In this document: piece by piece, positions 49,678 through 58,446 of the stretch | Position numbering within the stretch: position 1 is the first letter of the stretch | How the letters are laid out: every line of letters starts with the position of its first letter | Notes under the pieces: generated by a model | The model's database searches: none | What the model saw: the letters and a program-made list of their open reading frames with translations, nothing else | Told to the model about the DNA's origin: nothing | NCBI GenBank assembly: GCA_900079765.1 | Contig: LT599017.1 | Location: forward strand, 434,001-498,000 | Reading direction: 5' to 3' | Source: an uncultured Eubacteriales bacterium | GTDB taxonomy: Bacteria > Bacillota > Clostridia > Oscillospirales > Oscillospiraceae | DNA length: 64,000 bases | Made by a program: the position numbers and the translations under genes

Positions 49678-52065
49678 TCACCCCATTACCACGTCCACGT
49701 CATTTACGCTACCCGGCTCCATGACGGGCACCAAAGCGCCCTCACAGGGGACGCCGTTGCACATCACCGAGGCGACCCCCTTCTCCACCCCATGGGGGTT
49801 GGTCACGCTGATCTGGTAGGTGGCCCCGCGCCAGACTCGGGTAATCTGGAAATCCTTCCAGTCACCGGGGACGCAGGGGTCAATCTCCAGGCCATCGTAC
49901 CCGGGCCGGACGCCCAGGATATAACGAGTGGCGGCGAAATAGCTCCACCCGCCTGAGCCGGTCATGAAGGGGTGCCGGGCCCTGCCGAAAGCGGTATGTT
50001 CTTTGCCCATAACGAACTGGCAGTACGAGTAGGGCTCGCTCTGACGGGTCTCGATCTTGTCGTTCTGCCGGGCGGGGCAGAGGCTGTCGTAGAATTTCAT
50101 GGCCCGTTCCCCACGGCCGAGCATAGCCTCGGCCACCCAGGCCCAGGGGTTGGGGTGGGAGAAGATGGCTCCGTTTTCCTTGATGCCGGGGTAGACCCGG
50201 GTGATGAAGCCGATGGCGTCGTCCGGTACGGTGTAGCTGGGGGCATTGAGCATCAGCCCCCATTCGGTGTATAGATACTCGTCCACTGCGTCCATGGCGG
50301 CAAGCCCTCGTACATAGGGGGCTGCACCGGAGAGGACGGCCCAGGTATTGGATTCCATGTGAACCCGGCCCTCTTTGTCGGTCTGTACGCCAATCTTCCG
50401 CCCGTCGGCGGTGATGCCCCGGAGGTACCATTTGCCGTCCCACAGCTCCCGCTCACAGACCTCGCCCACCTGTTTCCGCATTGCGGCGTACCGCTCGGCG
50501 TCCTCAACGCGGCCCAGGCGGGTTGCCAGCTCCACAAAGTGGCCCAGGGCCCAGTGGTGGAGGAAGGAGACCATGGAGCTCTCACCGCCGCCCAGGTTCA
50601 GGCAGTCGTTCCAGTCGGCCCGGAGGCCCTTGCAGATGCCGGTGGCGCCCACCTGCTCCGCAGAGAAGTCTAAAATACGTTTTAAATGCTCGTACACCGT
50701 GCCCTCGCCGCCGTCGGCGTAGGGGGTCACCAGATCGGCCAGGGCGAAGTCCCCGGTCTCCTTGATAAACTCGGTGACGGCGGCCACCAGCCACAGCGCG
50801 TCGTCGGCGCAGGCATCCTCCAGCCCGTGAACGATGTCTGCCGTCGAGCGGGTGGGGATGACGGTGGGGGACTTGTAAGGCAGATCCTCCTTCTTCGGCT
50901 CGAACCAGGCGGGATCAAAAAGGTGGAGGCCATAGCCTTTGCTGACAAGGCCCTGCATGAGCTGCAAGATGCGCTTTCTGCACCCCTCTGGGTTTGAGTG
51001 GGGAATGGTCATTGCGTCCTGAGCGGTGTCCCGGTAGCCCAGTCCCGTACGCCCACCTACCTCGATAAAGGACGCGAAACGGGAGAACATGACGTTGACC
51101 TCGCTCTGGTAGAGGGTCCAGGTGTTGAGCATAGTGTCCATGTCGGCGTTGGGGGTGTGGATTTGCAGTTTACATAATTTTTCTCTCCAATAATTGGACA
51201 GATCGTCAAAGGCGGCGTCCAGGTTGGCAAACTCGCTGTACTTGGCCCGGATGCGCCTGCCCTCCTCCCGGTCCCCCTCGCCCAGCATCCAGGCAAGGCG
51301 GGAATGCTCGCCTGGGGCAAGGGTCAGCTTTTTCTGGAGGACTGCACAGTGATTATTGCCCTTCTCAAAGCTGCCTGAGCATACCCCGCGCTCCACCGTG
51401 AGAGGGTTTGTCTCCGTGCGGTAGGGTCCCAGAAAAGTGTCCCTCAGGCAGTCAAAGCCATCGGGGATAAAGGACGCGGCCATGTATTGGTGAGCATGCT
51501 CGTAGAAGAGATCATAGTCAATGATGCCGTCCTCACAGTTGCTCCCCGCACAGTATAGGGACATCTGGAAATTCTGGTTGTCAATGGGGATCTGGTGAAA
51601 TGAAAACTCCACGTAGGAATATAGACTTAAATTACGATTTGTATTAGATTTATTCTCTAGCTTTACATCCCAAAGCTCCACATTTTCCCCCCGGGGGATG
51701 AAGAGGGTCTGGCTGGCATCGATGCCTCCGCGGGCACACTCATAGACTGAGTAGGAGAGGCCGTGGCGGCAGCGGTAGTCCTTTCGCTCGCCCCCGCAGG
51801 GCTGCCAGGAGAGGGACCAGAACTCGCCGGTATCGTCGTCCCTGAGGTAGACATAATGTCCGGGGCGATCCATGGGCGCACCGTTGGGGCGGAAACGGGT
51901 GATGCGATGATATTCGGGACTTTTGTAAAAGAGGTAGCCACCGGCGGTGTGATTCACCACGGCGCAGAGGTCCTCCACGCCCAGGTAGTTGGTCCAGGAG
52001 ACGGGCACGTCTACCCGGTCGATGACGTACTCCCGCCGCTCGTTGTCAAAATGGCCGTACTGCAT
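49678..52065 (-). CDS. GH94 disaccharide phosphorylase, chitobiose-phosphorylase-like
   Basis: This 795-residue cytoplasmic enzyme matches GH94 from end to end. Landmarks are the N-terminal sandwich (SWTNYLGVEDLCAVVNHTAGGY), FIEVGGRTGLGYRDTAQD, the acid-catalyst region GLRADWNDCLNLGGGES (about 480-495, Asp487), and ENGAIFSHPNPWAWVAEA. The pattern is closest, from memory, to N,N'-diacetylchitobiose phosphorylase, which yields GlcNAc-1-phosphate and GlcNAc. Cellobiose phosphorylase is the main alternative. No signal peptide is present, so the disaccharide must be imported. A GlcNAc-type PTS lies about 4 kb away and a mutase directly follows. Confidence 0.87.
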   Translation of the reverse strand: MQYGHFDNERREYVIDRVDVPVSWTNYLGVEDLCAVVNHTAGGYLFYKSPEYHRITRFRPNGAPMDRPGHYVYLRDDDTGEFWSLSWQPCGGERKDYRCRHGLSYSVYECARGGIDASQTLFIPRGENVELWDVKLENKSNTNRNLSLYSYVEFSFHQIPIDNQNFQMSLYCAGSNCEDGIIDYDLFYEHAHQYMAASFIPDGFDCLRDTFLGPYRTETNPLTVERGVCSGSFEKGNNHCAVLQKKLTLAPGEHSRLAWMLGEGDREEGRRIRAKYSEFANLDAAFDDLSNYWREKLCKLQIHTPNADMDTMLNTWTLYQSEVNVMFSRFASFIEVGGRTGLGYRDTAQDAMTIPHSNPEGCRKRILQLMQGLVSKGYGLHLFDPAWFEPKKEDLPYKSPTVIPTRSTADIVHGLEDACADDALWLVAAVTEFIKETGDFALADLVTPYADGGEGTVYEHLKRILDFSAEQVGATGICKGLRADWNDCLNLGGGESSMVSFLHHWALGHFVELATRLGRVEDAERYAAMRKQVGEVCERELWDGKWYLRGITADGRKIGVQTDKEGRVHMESNTWAVLSGAAPYVRGLAAMDAVDEYLYTEWGLMLNAPSYTVPDDAIGFITRVYPGIKENGAIFSHPNPWAWVAEAMLGRGERAMKFYDSLCPARQNDKIETRQSEPYSYCQFVMGKEHTAFGRARHPFMTGSGGWSYFAATRYILGVRPGYDGLEIDPCVPGDWKDFQITRVWRGATYQISVTNPHGVEKGVASVMCNGVPCEGALVPVMEPGSVNDVDVVMG

Positions 52066-52176
52066 GGTGCAACGCCCCTATCGTGTCAATTTTCTAGCTT
52101 TATTATAACGGAAGCAAGGAAAGTGAACAGTGCTCAGACTGCGTTCTTTTGCCTTTGATTGTCAGGTAGGGAGGGG

Positions 52177-52220
52177 CGCAAAAAAAGGCGGGCCGTGGCC
52201 GTAGCCACGTCCCGCGCTTT
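52177..52220 (-). terminator. asnA terminator
   Basis: On the minus strand a GC-rich hairpin (GCGGG-A-CGTGGC paired with GCCACG-GCCCGC) is followed by seven T residues, about 20 bases after the asnA stop. Confidence 0.88.
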
Positions 52221-52237
52221 TGGTCGCTTTATAAAAA

Positions 52238-53251
52238 TTACAGCAGAATAACCCCGGCGGAACGGCAGGAATCTATGGTCGCGTCGTCCCAGACACTGGC
52301 CTGTACCTCGCCGATGTGAGCCTTGCCCAGGAGAAGCATGCACAAGCGGGACTGGCCGATGCCGCCGCCGATGGTGAGAGGCAGCTTGCCCTCCAGCAGC
52401 AGCTTGTGGAAGGAAAGGGTGCGTCGGTCGTCGCACCCGGCGGCGGTGAGCTGGCGGTCCAGCGACTCGGGGGAGACACGTACGCCCATGGAGGAGATCT
52501 CAAAGGCCCGCTCTAAGACCGGGTTCCAGAGGAGGATGTCCCCGTTCAGGGTCCAGTCGTCATAGTCGGGCGCGCGGCCGTCATGGGGCTTGCCCGACTT
52601 GAGGGGGCCGCCAATGCCCATGAGGAAGGTGGTGGGGTGCTCTTTCACCCAGGCGTCCTCTCGCTCCTTGGGAGTGAGGGCAGGGTACTTGTCCTCCAGT
52701 TCCTGGGTGGTAACAAAGCTCACGTCGCCGCTGACGGGAGGGAGGGCGGTGAGCTGGGGGAAAACCGAGCGCAGGGTCTCCTGGGTCTGGCAGACGGCGC
52801 GGATAATGGTGCGCACCGTGTCCTTTAAATACTCCTCCGTACGGTCTCGGGGGGCGATAACTTTCTCCCAGTCCCACTGGTCCACATAGACGGAGTGGAG
52901 GTTGTCGGGGGTCTCGTCCCGGCGGATGGCGTTCATGTTGGTGTACAGCCCCTCGCCCACCGAGAACTGATAGCGGTAGAGGGCCATGCGCTTCCATTTG
53001 GCCAGTGAGTGGACCACCTGGGCATCCCGGTCGGCGGCGGGGATGTCGAAGGTAACGGCCCGCTCCACGCCGTTCAGGTCGTCGTTCAGACCGGTGGACG
53101 CCTCTACGAACAGAGGGGCCGAGACCCGATGAAGGCGCAGCGCGCCGCCCAGATTGTCTTCAAAAAGGCGGCCCAGCAGGCTGATGGCCCGCTGAGTATC
53201 GTACAGATTCAGGCAGGGGGCATACCCCTGGGGGATGCAGGTCTTGTCCAT
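52238..53251 (-). CDS. asnA: Aspartate-ammonia ligase (asparagine synthetase A)
   Basis: This 337-residue enzyme makes asparagine from aspartate, ammonia and ATP. The AsnA motifs are clear: LHRVSAPLFVEASTGLNDDLNGVER near residue 40, YQFSVGEGLYTNMNAIRRDE, HSVYVDQWDWE, and the C-terminal GGGIGQSRLCMLLLG. It uses free ammonia, unlike AsnB. AAGGAG lies about 9 bases before its ATG. It is a single gene between its own promoter and terminator. Confidence 0.97.
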   Translation of the reverse strand: MDKTCIPQGYAPCLNLYDTQRAISLLGRLFEDNLGGALRLHRVSAPLFVEASTGLNDDLNGVERAVTFDIPAADRDAQVVHSLAKWKRMALYRYQFSVGEGLYTNMNAIRRDETPDNLHSVYVDQWDWEKVIAPRDRTEEYLKDTVRTIIRAVCQTQETLRSVFPQLTALPPVSGDVSFVTTQELEDKYPALTPKEREDAWVKEHPTTFLMGIGGPLKSGKPHDGRAPDYDDWTLNGDILLWNPVLERAFEISSMGVRVSPESLDRQLTAAGCDDRRTLSFHKLLLEGKLPLTIGGGIGQSRLCMLLLGKAHIGEVQASVWDDATIDSCRSAGVILL

Positions 53252-53292
53252 AAGTACCGCTCCTTTTTCGCGCCGGGATGGAAAGATGGTTT

Positions 53293-53321
53293 ATTATACG
53301 ATGAATGGGGGAGAAATGCAA
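53293..53321 (-). promoter_or_regulatory. asnA promoter
   Basis: On the minus strand TTGCAT (53316-53321) and TATAAT (53293-53298) are 17 bases apart. Confidence 0.78.
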
Positions 53322-53388
53322 GGCAGGAAGCGCGCAACCGCCGAGCAGAGGGCTAAACGTGACAGGGGTGGAGGAATGGAGTGCCCCC

Positions 53389-53417
53389 TTGCCTTTTATG
53401 CGCTAAACCGCTATAAT
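53389..53417 (+). promoter_or_regulatory. icd promoter
   Basis: TTGCCT (53389-53394) and TATAAT (53412-53417) are 17 bases apart, 30 bases before the ATG. This rules out the longer reading frame that begins upstream. Confidence 0.8.
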
Positions 53418-53447
53418 ATTGAGAAGAAAACGCATGGGAGGCGCACT

Positions 53448-54662
53448 ATGGAAAAAATTAAAATGACTACACCCCTGGTGGAGATGGATGGGGACGAAAT
53501 GACCCGTGTGCTCTGGGCGGACATCAAGAAGGTTCTGCTGGAGCCCTACGTGGAGCTGAACACCCTCTACTTCGACCTGGGGCTGCCCGAGCGGGAGCGC
53601 ACGGGAGACCAGGTGACGGTGGACAGCGCCAACGCCACCCGGGAATACGGCGTGGCCGTCAAGTGCGCCACAATCACTCCCAACGCCCAGCGGGTGGAGG
53701 AATATAAGCTCACCGAGATGTGGAAATCCCCCAACGGCACTATCCGGGCCATCCTGGACGGTACCGTGTTCCGCGCCCCGATCATGGTGAAGGGCATCTC
53801 CCCGGTGGTGAAGAACTGGAAGGAGCCCATCACCATCGCCCGCCACGCCTATGGCGACGTGTACCGCGCCACCGAGTACCGGGTGCCCGCACCCGGCAAG
53901 GCGGAGCTGGTTTTCACCGGGGAGGACGGCGAGACCTTCCGACAGACCATCTATGACTTCGAGTGCGCCGGGGTACTCCAGGGGCAGTATAATAAGGACT
54001 CCTCTATTGCCTCCTTCGCGCGTTCCTGCTTTCAGTACGCGGTGGACACCAGGCAGGACTTATGGTTCTCCACCAAGGACACCATCTCCAAGAAGTATGA
54101 CCACACCTTCAAGGACATCTTCGCAGACATCTTCGCGGCTGAGTATAAGGAGAAATTCTATACGCTGGGAATCGAGTATTTTTACACCCTCATTGACGAC
54201 GCGGTGGCTAGGGTCATCCGGTCGAAGGGTGGGTTCATCTGGGCCTGCAAGAACTACGACGGTGACGTAATGAGCGACATGGTGAGCACGGCGTTCGGAA
54301 GCCTCGCCATGATGACCTCCGTACTGGTCTCCCCCGATGGGAAGTACGAGTATGAGGCCGCCCATGGCACTGTCACCCAGCACTACTATCGCTACTTGAA
54401 GGGTGAGCAGCCCTCCACCAACCCCATGGCCACCATCTTCGCCTGGACCGGGGCCCTGGCTAAGCGGGGGGAACTGGACGGGAATACCGCCCTTACCGAC
54501 TTCGCCCGCGTGCTGGAGAATGCCTGCCTGGAGACCATCGAGGGGGGAGTCATGACGAAGGACCTGGCCGGTCTCTGGGAGGGGGAGAGCCCCGCCAAGA
54601 GCGTCACCTCCGCTGAGTTTTTGGCCGCCATTAAGGCAAAGCTGGATGAGAACCTGTCCTGA
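53448..54662 (+). CDS. icd: NADP-type isocitrate dehydrogenase (eukaryote-like subfamily)
   Basis: This 404-residue enzyme converts isocitrate to 2-oxoglutarate. It starts MEKIKMTTPLVEMDGDEMTRVLW at ATG 53448, six bases after TGGGAGG. It shows the eukaryote-like IDH pattern: substrate loop KSPNGTIR, RHAYGDVYR, KNYDGDVMSD and EAAHGTVTQHY. The STNPMATIFAW stretch lies near the coenzyme site. It is shorter and differently arranged from the E. coli-type Icd. No citrate synthase or aconitase is nearby, so it may mainly feed glutamate synthesis. Confidence 0.95.
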   Translation: MEKIKMTTPLVEMDGDEMTRVLWADIKKVLLEPYVELNTLYFDLGLPERERTGDQVTVDSANATREYGVAVKCATITPNAQRVEEYKLTEMWKSPNGTIRAILDGTVFRAPIMVKGISPVVKNWKEPITIARHAYGDVYRATEYRVPAPGKAELVFTGEDGETFRQTIYDFECAGVLQGQYNKDSSIASFARSCFQYAVDTRQDLWFSTKDTISKKYDHTFKDIFADIFAAEYKEKFYTLGIEYFYTLIDDAVARVIRSKGGFIWACKNYDGDVMSDMVSTAFGSLAMMTSVLVSPDGKYEYEAAHGTVTQHYYRYLKGEQPSTNPMATIFAWTGALAKRGELDGNTALTDFARVLENACLETIEGGVMTKDLAGLWEGESPAKSVTSAEFLAAIKAKLDENLS

Positions 54663-54731
54663 TTTGGTTCTGCATAAAAATGGGGAGGCGGGGTATACTC
54701 ACGATATCTCAAAAAATGGGAGTGAGTGTAC

Positions 54732-55328
54732 ATGCCTACCGCATTTGAAACCAGTGTAACCCGGATGAACCTGATGCGCGCCTTCGCGGGGGAGAGTCAG
54801 GCCCGCAACCGCTATGTCTTCGCCGCTGGCCTCGCTAGGAAGAAGAACCTCCAGGTGTTGGAGGGGGTATTCCTCTTCACCGCCAGCCAGGAGGAGCAGC
54901 ACGGCAAACTCTACTACAACCAATTGGAGGCCCTCTCGGGGCAGAACATCCAGATTGATGGCACCTACCCGGTGGATATCTTCCCCGATATGCTCCGTCA
55001 CCTCCGGGCCGCTCAGCACAACGAGTACCAGGAGTGGGACCACGACTACGCGGGTTTCGCGCGGGTCGCTAAGGAGGAGGGGTTCGAGCAGGTGAGCCAC
55101 CTCTTCTCCAGCATCGCCGCCATCGAGAAGACTCACGGGGACCGGTTCGGGCGGTTCGCTGATTTACTGGAGCAGGACAAGCTCTTCGTCTCCGAGGTGA
55201 AGTGCCAATGGATGTGCCTCAAGTGCGGGCATATTCTGGATGCTACCATGGCCCCCGCTACCTGTCCGGTATGCCGCCACCCTCAGGGCTACTTTGTCCG
55301 GGTGGAGATGGCGCCTTATCAGATATAA
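54732..55328 (+). CDS. rbr: Rubrerythrin
   Basis: This 198-residue non-haem di-iron protein reduces hydrogen peroxide in anaerobes. Its four-helix domain carries the ExxH-type iron ligands (FAGESQARNRYVFAAGLA, TASQEEQHGKLYY, EEGFEQVSHLFSSIAAIEKTHGDRF). The C-terminal rubredoxin domain has two CxxC pairs (CLKCGH and CPVCRHPQGYF). ATG 54732 (MPTAFETSVTRMN) is chosen, with GGGAG upstream. It is a single gene ending in a bidirectional terminator. Confidence 0.96.
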   Translation: MPTAFETSVTRMNLMRAFAGESQARNRYVFAAGLARKKNLQVLEGVFLFTASQEEQHGKLYYNQLEALSGQNIQIDGTYPVDIFPDMLRHLRAAQHNEYQEWDHDYAGFARVAKEEGFEQVSHLFSSIAAIEKTHGDRFGRFADLLEQDKLFVSEVKCQWMCLKCGHILDATMAPATCPVCRHPQGYFVRVEMAPYQI

Positions 55329-55370
55329 AAAATAGCGCCCCGCCGGAGAAATCAGGCGGGGCGCTATTTT
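55329..55370. terminator. Bidirectional terminator between rubrerythrin and the HD-domain gene
   Basis: A 16-bp perfect stem (55329-55344 with 55355-55370) has A-rich and T-rich flanks and separates convergent genes. Confidence 0.94.
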
Positions 55371-55923
55371 ATTTGAGTTTCTCCTCGGTGGCACAGCGGA
55401 CCTTGGCCCGGAGGGAGGCTAAGTAGGGGAATTCACTGGCATTCTCCTCGCCATAGGTGAGGTTGAGGGTGTGCTCCAAGGGCGTCCAGGTGTCCAGGGG
55501 GGCCTCGTTGTGCTGGATGACGGCCTCCATTTTATCCAGGGTCTTGTATACCTTCGCCTCCGGGGTCTCCAGCGCGTCCATCTCGGTAAAGAGGACGGCG
55601 AGCTCGCTATGTAAAGGCTCCGGCAGGAGGGCGAGCATGGAGGCAATGGCTTGGGTTTCAGTTTCCTCGTCAGAAGCCGTCTTGTCAAAGGCGGGGATGT
55701 CGCCGGTAACGGCCTCGCCAAAGTCATGGATGAGGCACATACGCAAAACCTTTTCCATGTCCACATCCCCCAGCTCGTCCTTCATGAGGAGAGCCATCAC
55801 CGCCAGACGCCAGGAATGGGCGGCTACCGTCTCGTGCCGCCCTGTGGAGGTCCAGCAGTGGCGGGTATTGCATTTGAGCTTTTCTAAGACGGAGAGGAAT
55901 TGCAGGAGTTCAGTGGGCGTCAT
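55369..55923 (-). CDS. HD-domain phosphohydrolase (YfbR/HDDC2-like)
   Basis: This 184-residue protein starts at ATG 55923, eight bases after AAAGGAG. The HD metal site is complete: H in ETVAAHSWRLAV, HD in CLIHDFGEAVTGDIP, and D in the later helix (LDKMEAVIQH). The opening LQFLSVLEKLKCNTRHCWTSTGRHETVA matches the YfbR/HDDC2 type, which dephosphorylates deoxynucleoside monophosphates. Exact substrate is inferred from family. The stop overlaps the bidirectional terminator. Confidence 0.9.
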   Translation of the reverse strand: MTPTELLQFLSVLEKLKCNTRHCWTSTGRHETVAAHSWRLAVMALLMKDELGDVDMEKVLRMCLIHDFGEAVTGDIPAFDKTASDEETETQAIASMLALLPEPLHSELAVLFTEMDALETPEAKVYKTLDKMEAVIQHNEAPLDTWTPLEHTLNLTYGEENASEFPYLASLRAKVRCATEEKLK

Positions 55924-56057
55924 ATCGGCATCTCCTTTAAGGTAGGTTGTCCTCAGTATATACCCGGAGGGGGGAGATGTCGAGGGGGAAGTGGGGAGCG
56001 GGGGACGGCGGGTGGCCGCAGGCCGCCCCCGAGAGGGAAAACGAAGGTGAAAATACA

Positions 56058-56091
56058 AAGCGGGCGGGCCTGCGATGGCCCGCCCGCTTTT
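56058..56091 (-). terminator. Terminator of the FMN-binding lipoprotein gene
   Basis: A 14-bp stem (AAAGCGGGCGGGCC and its complement) with loop TGCGAT lies about 10 bases past the stop. On the minus strand it is followed by a broken T-tract. Confidence 0.8.
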
Positions 56092-56101
56092 GGGGGTGGT
56101 G

Positions 56102-56482
56102 TTACCGTTTTGCCTCGGCCAGGGCCGCAGCCGTAGCCTCCTTCACGGCGTCGGAGGTAACCGTCGCGCCGGAAACGCCGTCGATCTGGCTGGAGTTCGC
56201 TTTTTTGACGTTCTCCGCCAGGGTGTCAAGGGCTGCACCGCCTACCTCCGGGGTCTCGTCAGAACCTTCGATGGAGACGTCGGTGATATTGTTCTCGTCC
56301 ACCGTGAGGGTGACCGTGACCTCGCCCCGGTAGCCCTGGGCCTTGGCGGAGTAAGTGCCGGGAGTATACGCGCCCGTGCCGCCGTCGCTGGCGCTGGGAG
56401 AGACAGAGGGAGCGGGGGTGGTGCAGCCGGACAGGGCGGCAATCAGCAGGGCGGCGAGGAGCGCGGACAGGCGGTTTCTCAT
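56102..56482 (-). CDS. Small FMN-binding domain lipoprotein
   Basis: This 126-residue lipoprotein has a signal ending in ALSGC (Cys20), then a Ser/Pro-rich linker. A single FMN-binding domain follows with the flavinylation motif DGVSGATVTSDAV (T107 is the likely site). It closely resembles the N-terminal FMN domain of the flavin reductase at 41.2-43.2 kb. Covalent flavin attachment by an ApbE transferase would allow extracellular electron transfer. No apbE or rnf gene is in the window. It is preceded by AAAGGAG. Confidence 0.9.
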   Translation of the reverse strand: MRNRLSALLAALLIAALSGCTTPAPSVSPSASDGGTGAYTPGTYSAKAQGYRGEVTVTLTVDENNITDVSIEGSDETPEVGGAALDTLAENVKKANSSQIDGVSGATVTSDAVKEATAAALAEAKR

Positions 56483-56610
56483 AGGGGTTCTCCTTTACAA
56501 ATCGGTCTATGTGCTCCTATTCTTTCCAGTGGGGAAGAAAATATACAAAAGGGAGGATTTTTTTCCGATGCTGTGGTAAGATGGAAAAAACGAGACAGAG
56601 GAGCGCCCCC

Positions 56611-57513
56611 ATGAACGAGAAAAAGAAAAAGCAGAACACCGATTATCAGGTAGGGGAGGCGGGTATGTTGCTCCCCTTCCTGCTGGAGCGGGTGAAGGGC
56701 AAATCCCGCAACACGGTGAAGGGTCTGCTCTCCCGCAAACAGGTCCAGGTAGATGGGAAGACGGTGACCAAATTTGACCACCCCCTCCGGCCGGGGCAGA
56801 CCGTTACCCTCCTGCCGCCGCCCGAGTATCAGCCGCCCAAGGCCCCCTTTGAGTTCTTGTACGAGGACGGGGACATTCTGGTCATAGATAAGCCCGCCGG
56901 GCTCCTCACTGTAGCCACCGAAAAGGAGAAGAACCGTACGGCCTACCACATGGTGACCGATTACGTCCGCGAGTGCAGCCACGGGGGGAGGGTCTTCGTG
57001 GTCCACAGGCTGGACCGGGACACCTCTGGTGTGGTGCTCTTCGCTAAAAACGAGGAGACCAAACGTGCTCTCCAGGAAAACTGGGGAGAGAACGTGGAGA
57101 AACGTGTGTACCTCGCCGTGGTGGAGGGCCGCCCGCCCAAGGAGAAGGGCACCTGCCGATCCTGGCTTTTGGAGACGGTGACCCACCTGGTCTGGTCCGG
57201 CGGTCCGGACAGCGGCGGGAAGGAGGCCATCACCCATTACGAGGTGCTGGCAAGCGAGGGGGGCTACTCCCTTCTCCGTGTGAGCCTGGACACCGGGCGG
57301 AAGAACCAGATCCGGGTGCAGATGCAGGAGCTGGGCTGCCCCGTGGCGGGGGATAAGCAGTACGGTGCGGCTACAAGTCCCATGGGGCGCCTGGGTCTCC
57401 ACGCCTGCGAGCTGGCCTTTGCCGACCCGCGTACCGGTGAGCGGGTGTCCTTTACCGCGCCCACGCCGAGGGAATTTAAAAAGCTCTTCCCCAGCTGGAA
57501 AGAGCGGGGTTAA
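56611..57513 (+). CDS. RluD/RluA-type 23S rRNA pseudouridine synthase
   Basis: This 300-residue enzyme starts at ATG 56611 (MNEKKKKQNTDYQVGEAG), seven bases after AGAGGAG; upstream in-frame starts are rejected. An S4-like domain lies at about 15-70 (LLPFLLERVKGKSRNTVKGLLSRKQVQVDG). The catalytic domain has HRLDRDTSGVVLFAKN, with the catalytic aspartate, KRVYLAVVEG and TGRKNQIRVQM. Family members convert specific uridines in 23S rRNA or tRNA to pseudouridine. Target positions are not readable from the sequence. Confidence 0.93.
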   Translation: MNEKKKKQNTDYQVGEAGMLLPFLLERVKGKSRNTVKGLLSRKQVQVDGKTVTKFDHPLRPGQTVTLLPPPEYQPPKAPFEFLYEDGDILVIDKPAGLLTVATEKEKNRTAYHMVTDYVRECSHGGRVFVVHRLDRDTSGVVLFAKNEETKRALQENWGENVEKRVYLAVVEGRPPKEKGTCRSWLLETVTHLVWSGGPDSGGKEAITHYEVLASEGGYSLLRVSLDTGRKNQIRVQMQELGCPVAGDKQYGAATSPMGRLGLHACELAFADPRTGERVSFTAPTPREFKKLFPSWKERG

Positions 57514-57515
57514 AA

Positions 57516-57553
57516 ATAGGCCGCCGTCTGTCCTAGACAGACGGCGGCTTTTT
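57516..57553. terminator. Bidirectional terminator between the pseudouridine synthase and glycosylase genes
   Basis: A 13-bp GC-rich stem (57520-57532 with 57536-57548) lies in an AAAA...TTTTT frame and overlaps the end of the glycosylase gene. Confidence 0.9.
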
Positions 57554-58330
57554 CAGGTCGTAATAGAATAAGTACTGCTGGAGAACGCCCAGGCTGCCCC
57601 GGTAGCGCTCGAAGGGGAAACCGGAGGGGTAGTGCCGGGCCAGGATCTTTTTGATGTGGGTGTCCAGCGGGAAAAAGTCGATTCGGTGGAGGCCGAAGAG
57701 GAGGATGCAGTCGGCCACCTTTTTGCCGATGCCATAGAGGGTGGTGAGGATCGCGGTGGCATCAGCATCATCGCAGGACTCCAGGGCCTCCTCCAGTTCC
57801 TCCAGACCGCCGCCACTCATATCCGAGGCCAAGGCGGCGAGATACTTGGCCCGGTACCCCAAGCCCAGGGTCTCGAACGCGGCGGCGGGGACGCCCTGCA
57901 GGTCATCGGGCCGGGGGAAAGCCCCAACCGGGCCGTAGTGTTCGCACAGGGCGGTGACACTCCGGGTGATGCGAGTGATGTTGTTGTTCTGAGAGATGAG
58001 GAAGGAGACCATCACCTCCCAGAAGTCCTGCCGCAGGATGCGGATGCCGCCGCCAAAGGCCGCGGCGGCGGTGAGACAGGGGTCGGCGGGGTCGATGGCG
58101 GCCTTGATGTCGGCATAGTCGGTGCCGAGGTCGAAGTAATCGCGCCAGTGGCGGTCAAATTCCTCCTCGGTGCAGGAGAACGAGAAGACCTCGCCCTCTT
58201 GGGCGGCGGTGAGGGTACGGCCATGAGAGAGAATGGAAAATCGCCCCTCGCCCAGTCGCCGCCATGTGAAACACTGGCCCGAGGCGGCGATCTGCTCTAA
58301 GTCCATGTCGGGTATCGTTATCGTGAACAT
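57533..58330 (-). CDS. OGG1-type DNA glycosylase/AP lyase (8-oxoguanine repair)
   Basis: This 265-residue enzyme has an N-terminal OGG domain (about 1-110, GQCFTWRRL and DYFDLGTDYADIK). The helix-hairpin-helix-GPD core follows (about 110-245): SFLISQNNNITRITRSV, then LYGIGKKVADCILLFG with the lyase lysine, and FFPLDTHIKKIL with the catalytic aspartate. It should excise 8-oxoguanine. GGGGAGG lies about 9 bases before its ATG. It is a single gene. Confidence 0.93.
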   Translation of the reverse strand: MFTITIPDMDLEQIAASGQCFTWRRLGEGRFSILSHGRTLTAAQEGEVFSFSCTEEEFDRHWRDYFDLGTDYADIKAAIDPADPCLTAAAAFGGGIRILRQDFWEVMVSFLISQNNNITRITRSVTALCEHYGPVGAFPRPDDLQGVPAAAFETLGLGYRAKYLAALASDMSGGGLEELEEALESCDDADATAILTTLYGIGKKVADCILLFGLHRIDFFPLDTHIKKILARHYPSGFPFERYRGSLGVLQQYLFYYDLKKPPSV

Positions 58331-58446
58331 CGAAAGCCCTCCCCGAGGTATTTGGTCCTTTCAGTGTAGCACGTCAGAGGTGATTTGTCGAATGGGAGGG
58401 GCCGGAAAATGGAGTGGACGGGGCAGGGTTTCTCTGGTAGGATTGG
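58331..58446. other. Gap upstream of the regulator remnant
   Basis: No gene or clear signal is seen here. An in-frame TAG at 58438-58440 lies just before the first recognisable residues of the remnant, so no intact start exists. Confidence 0.4.
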
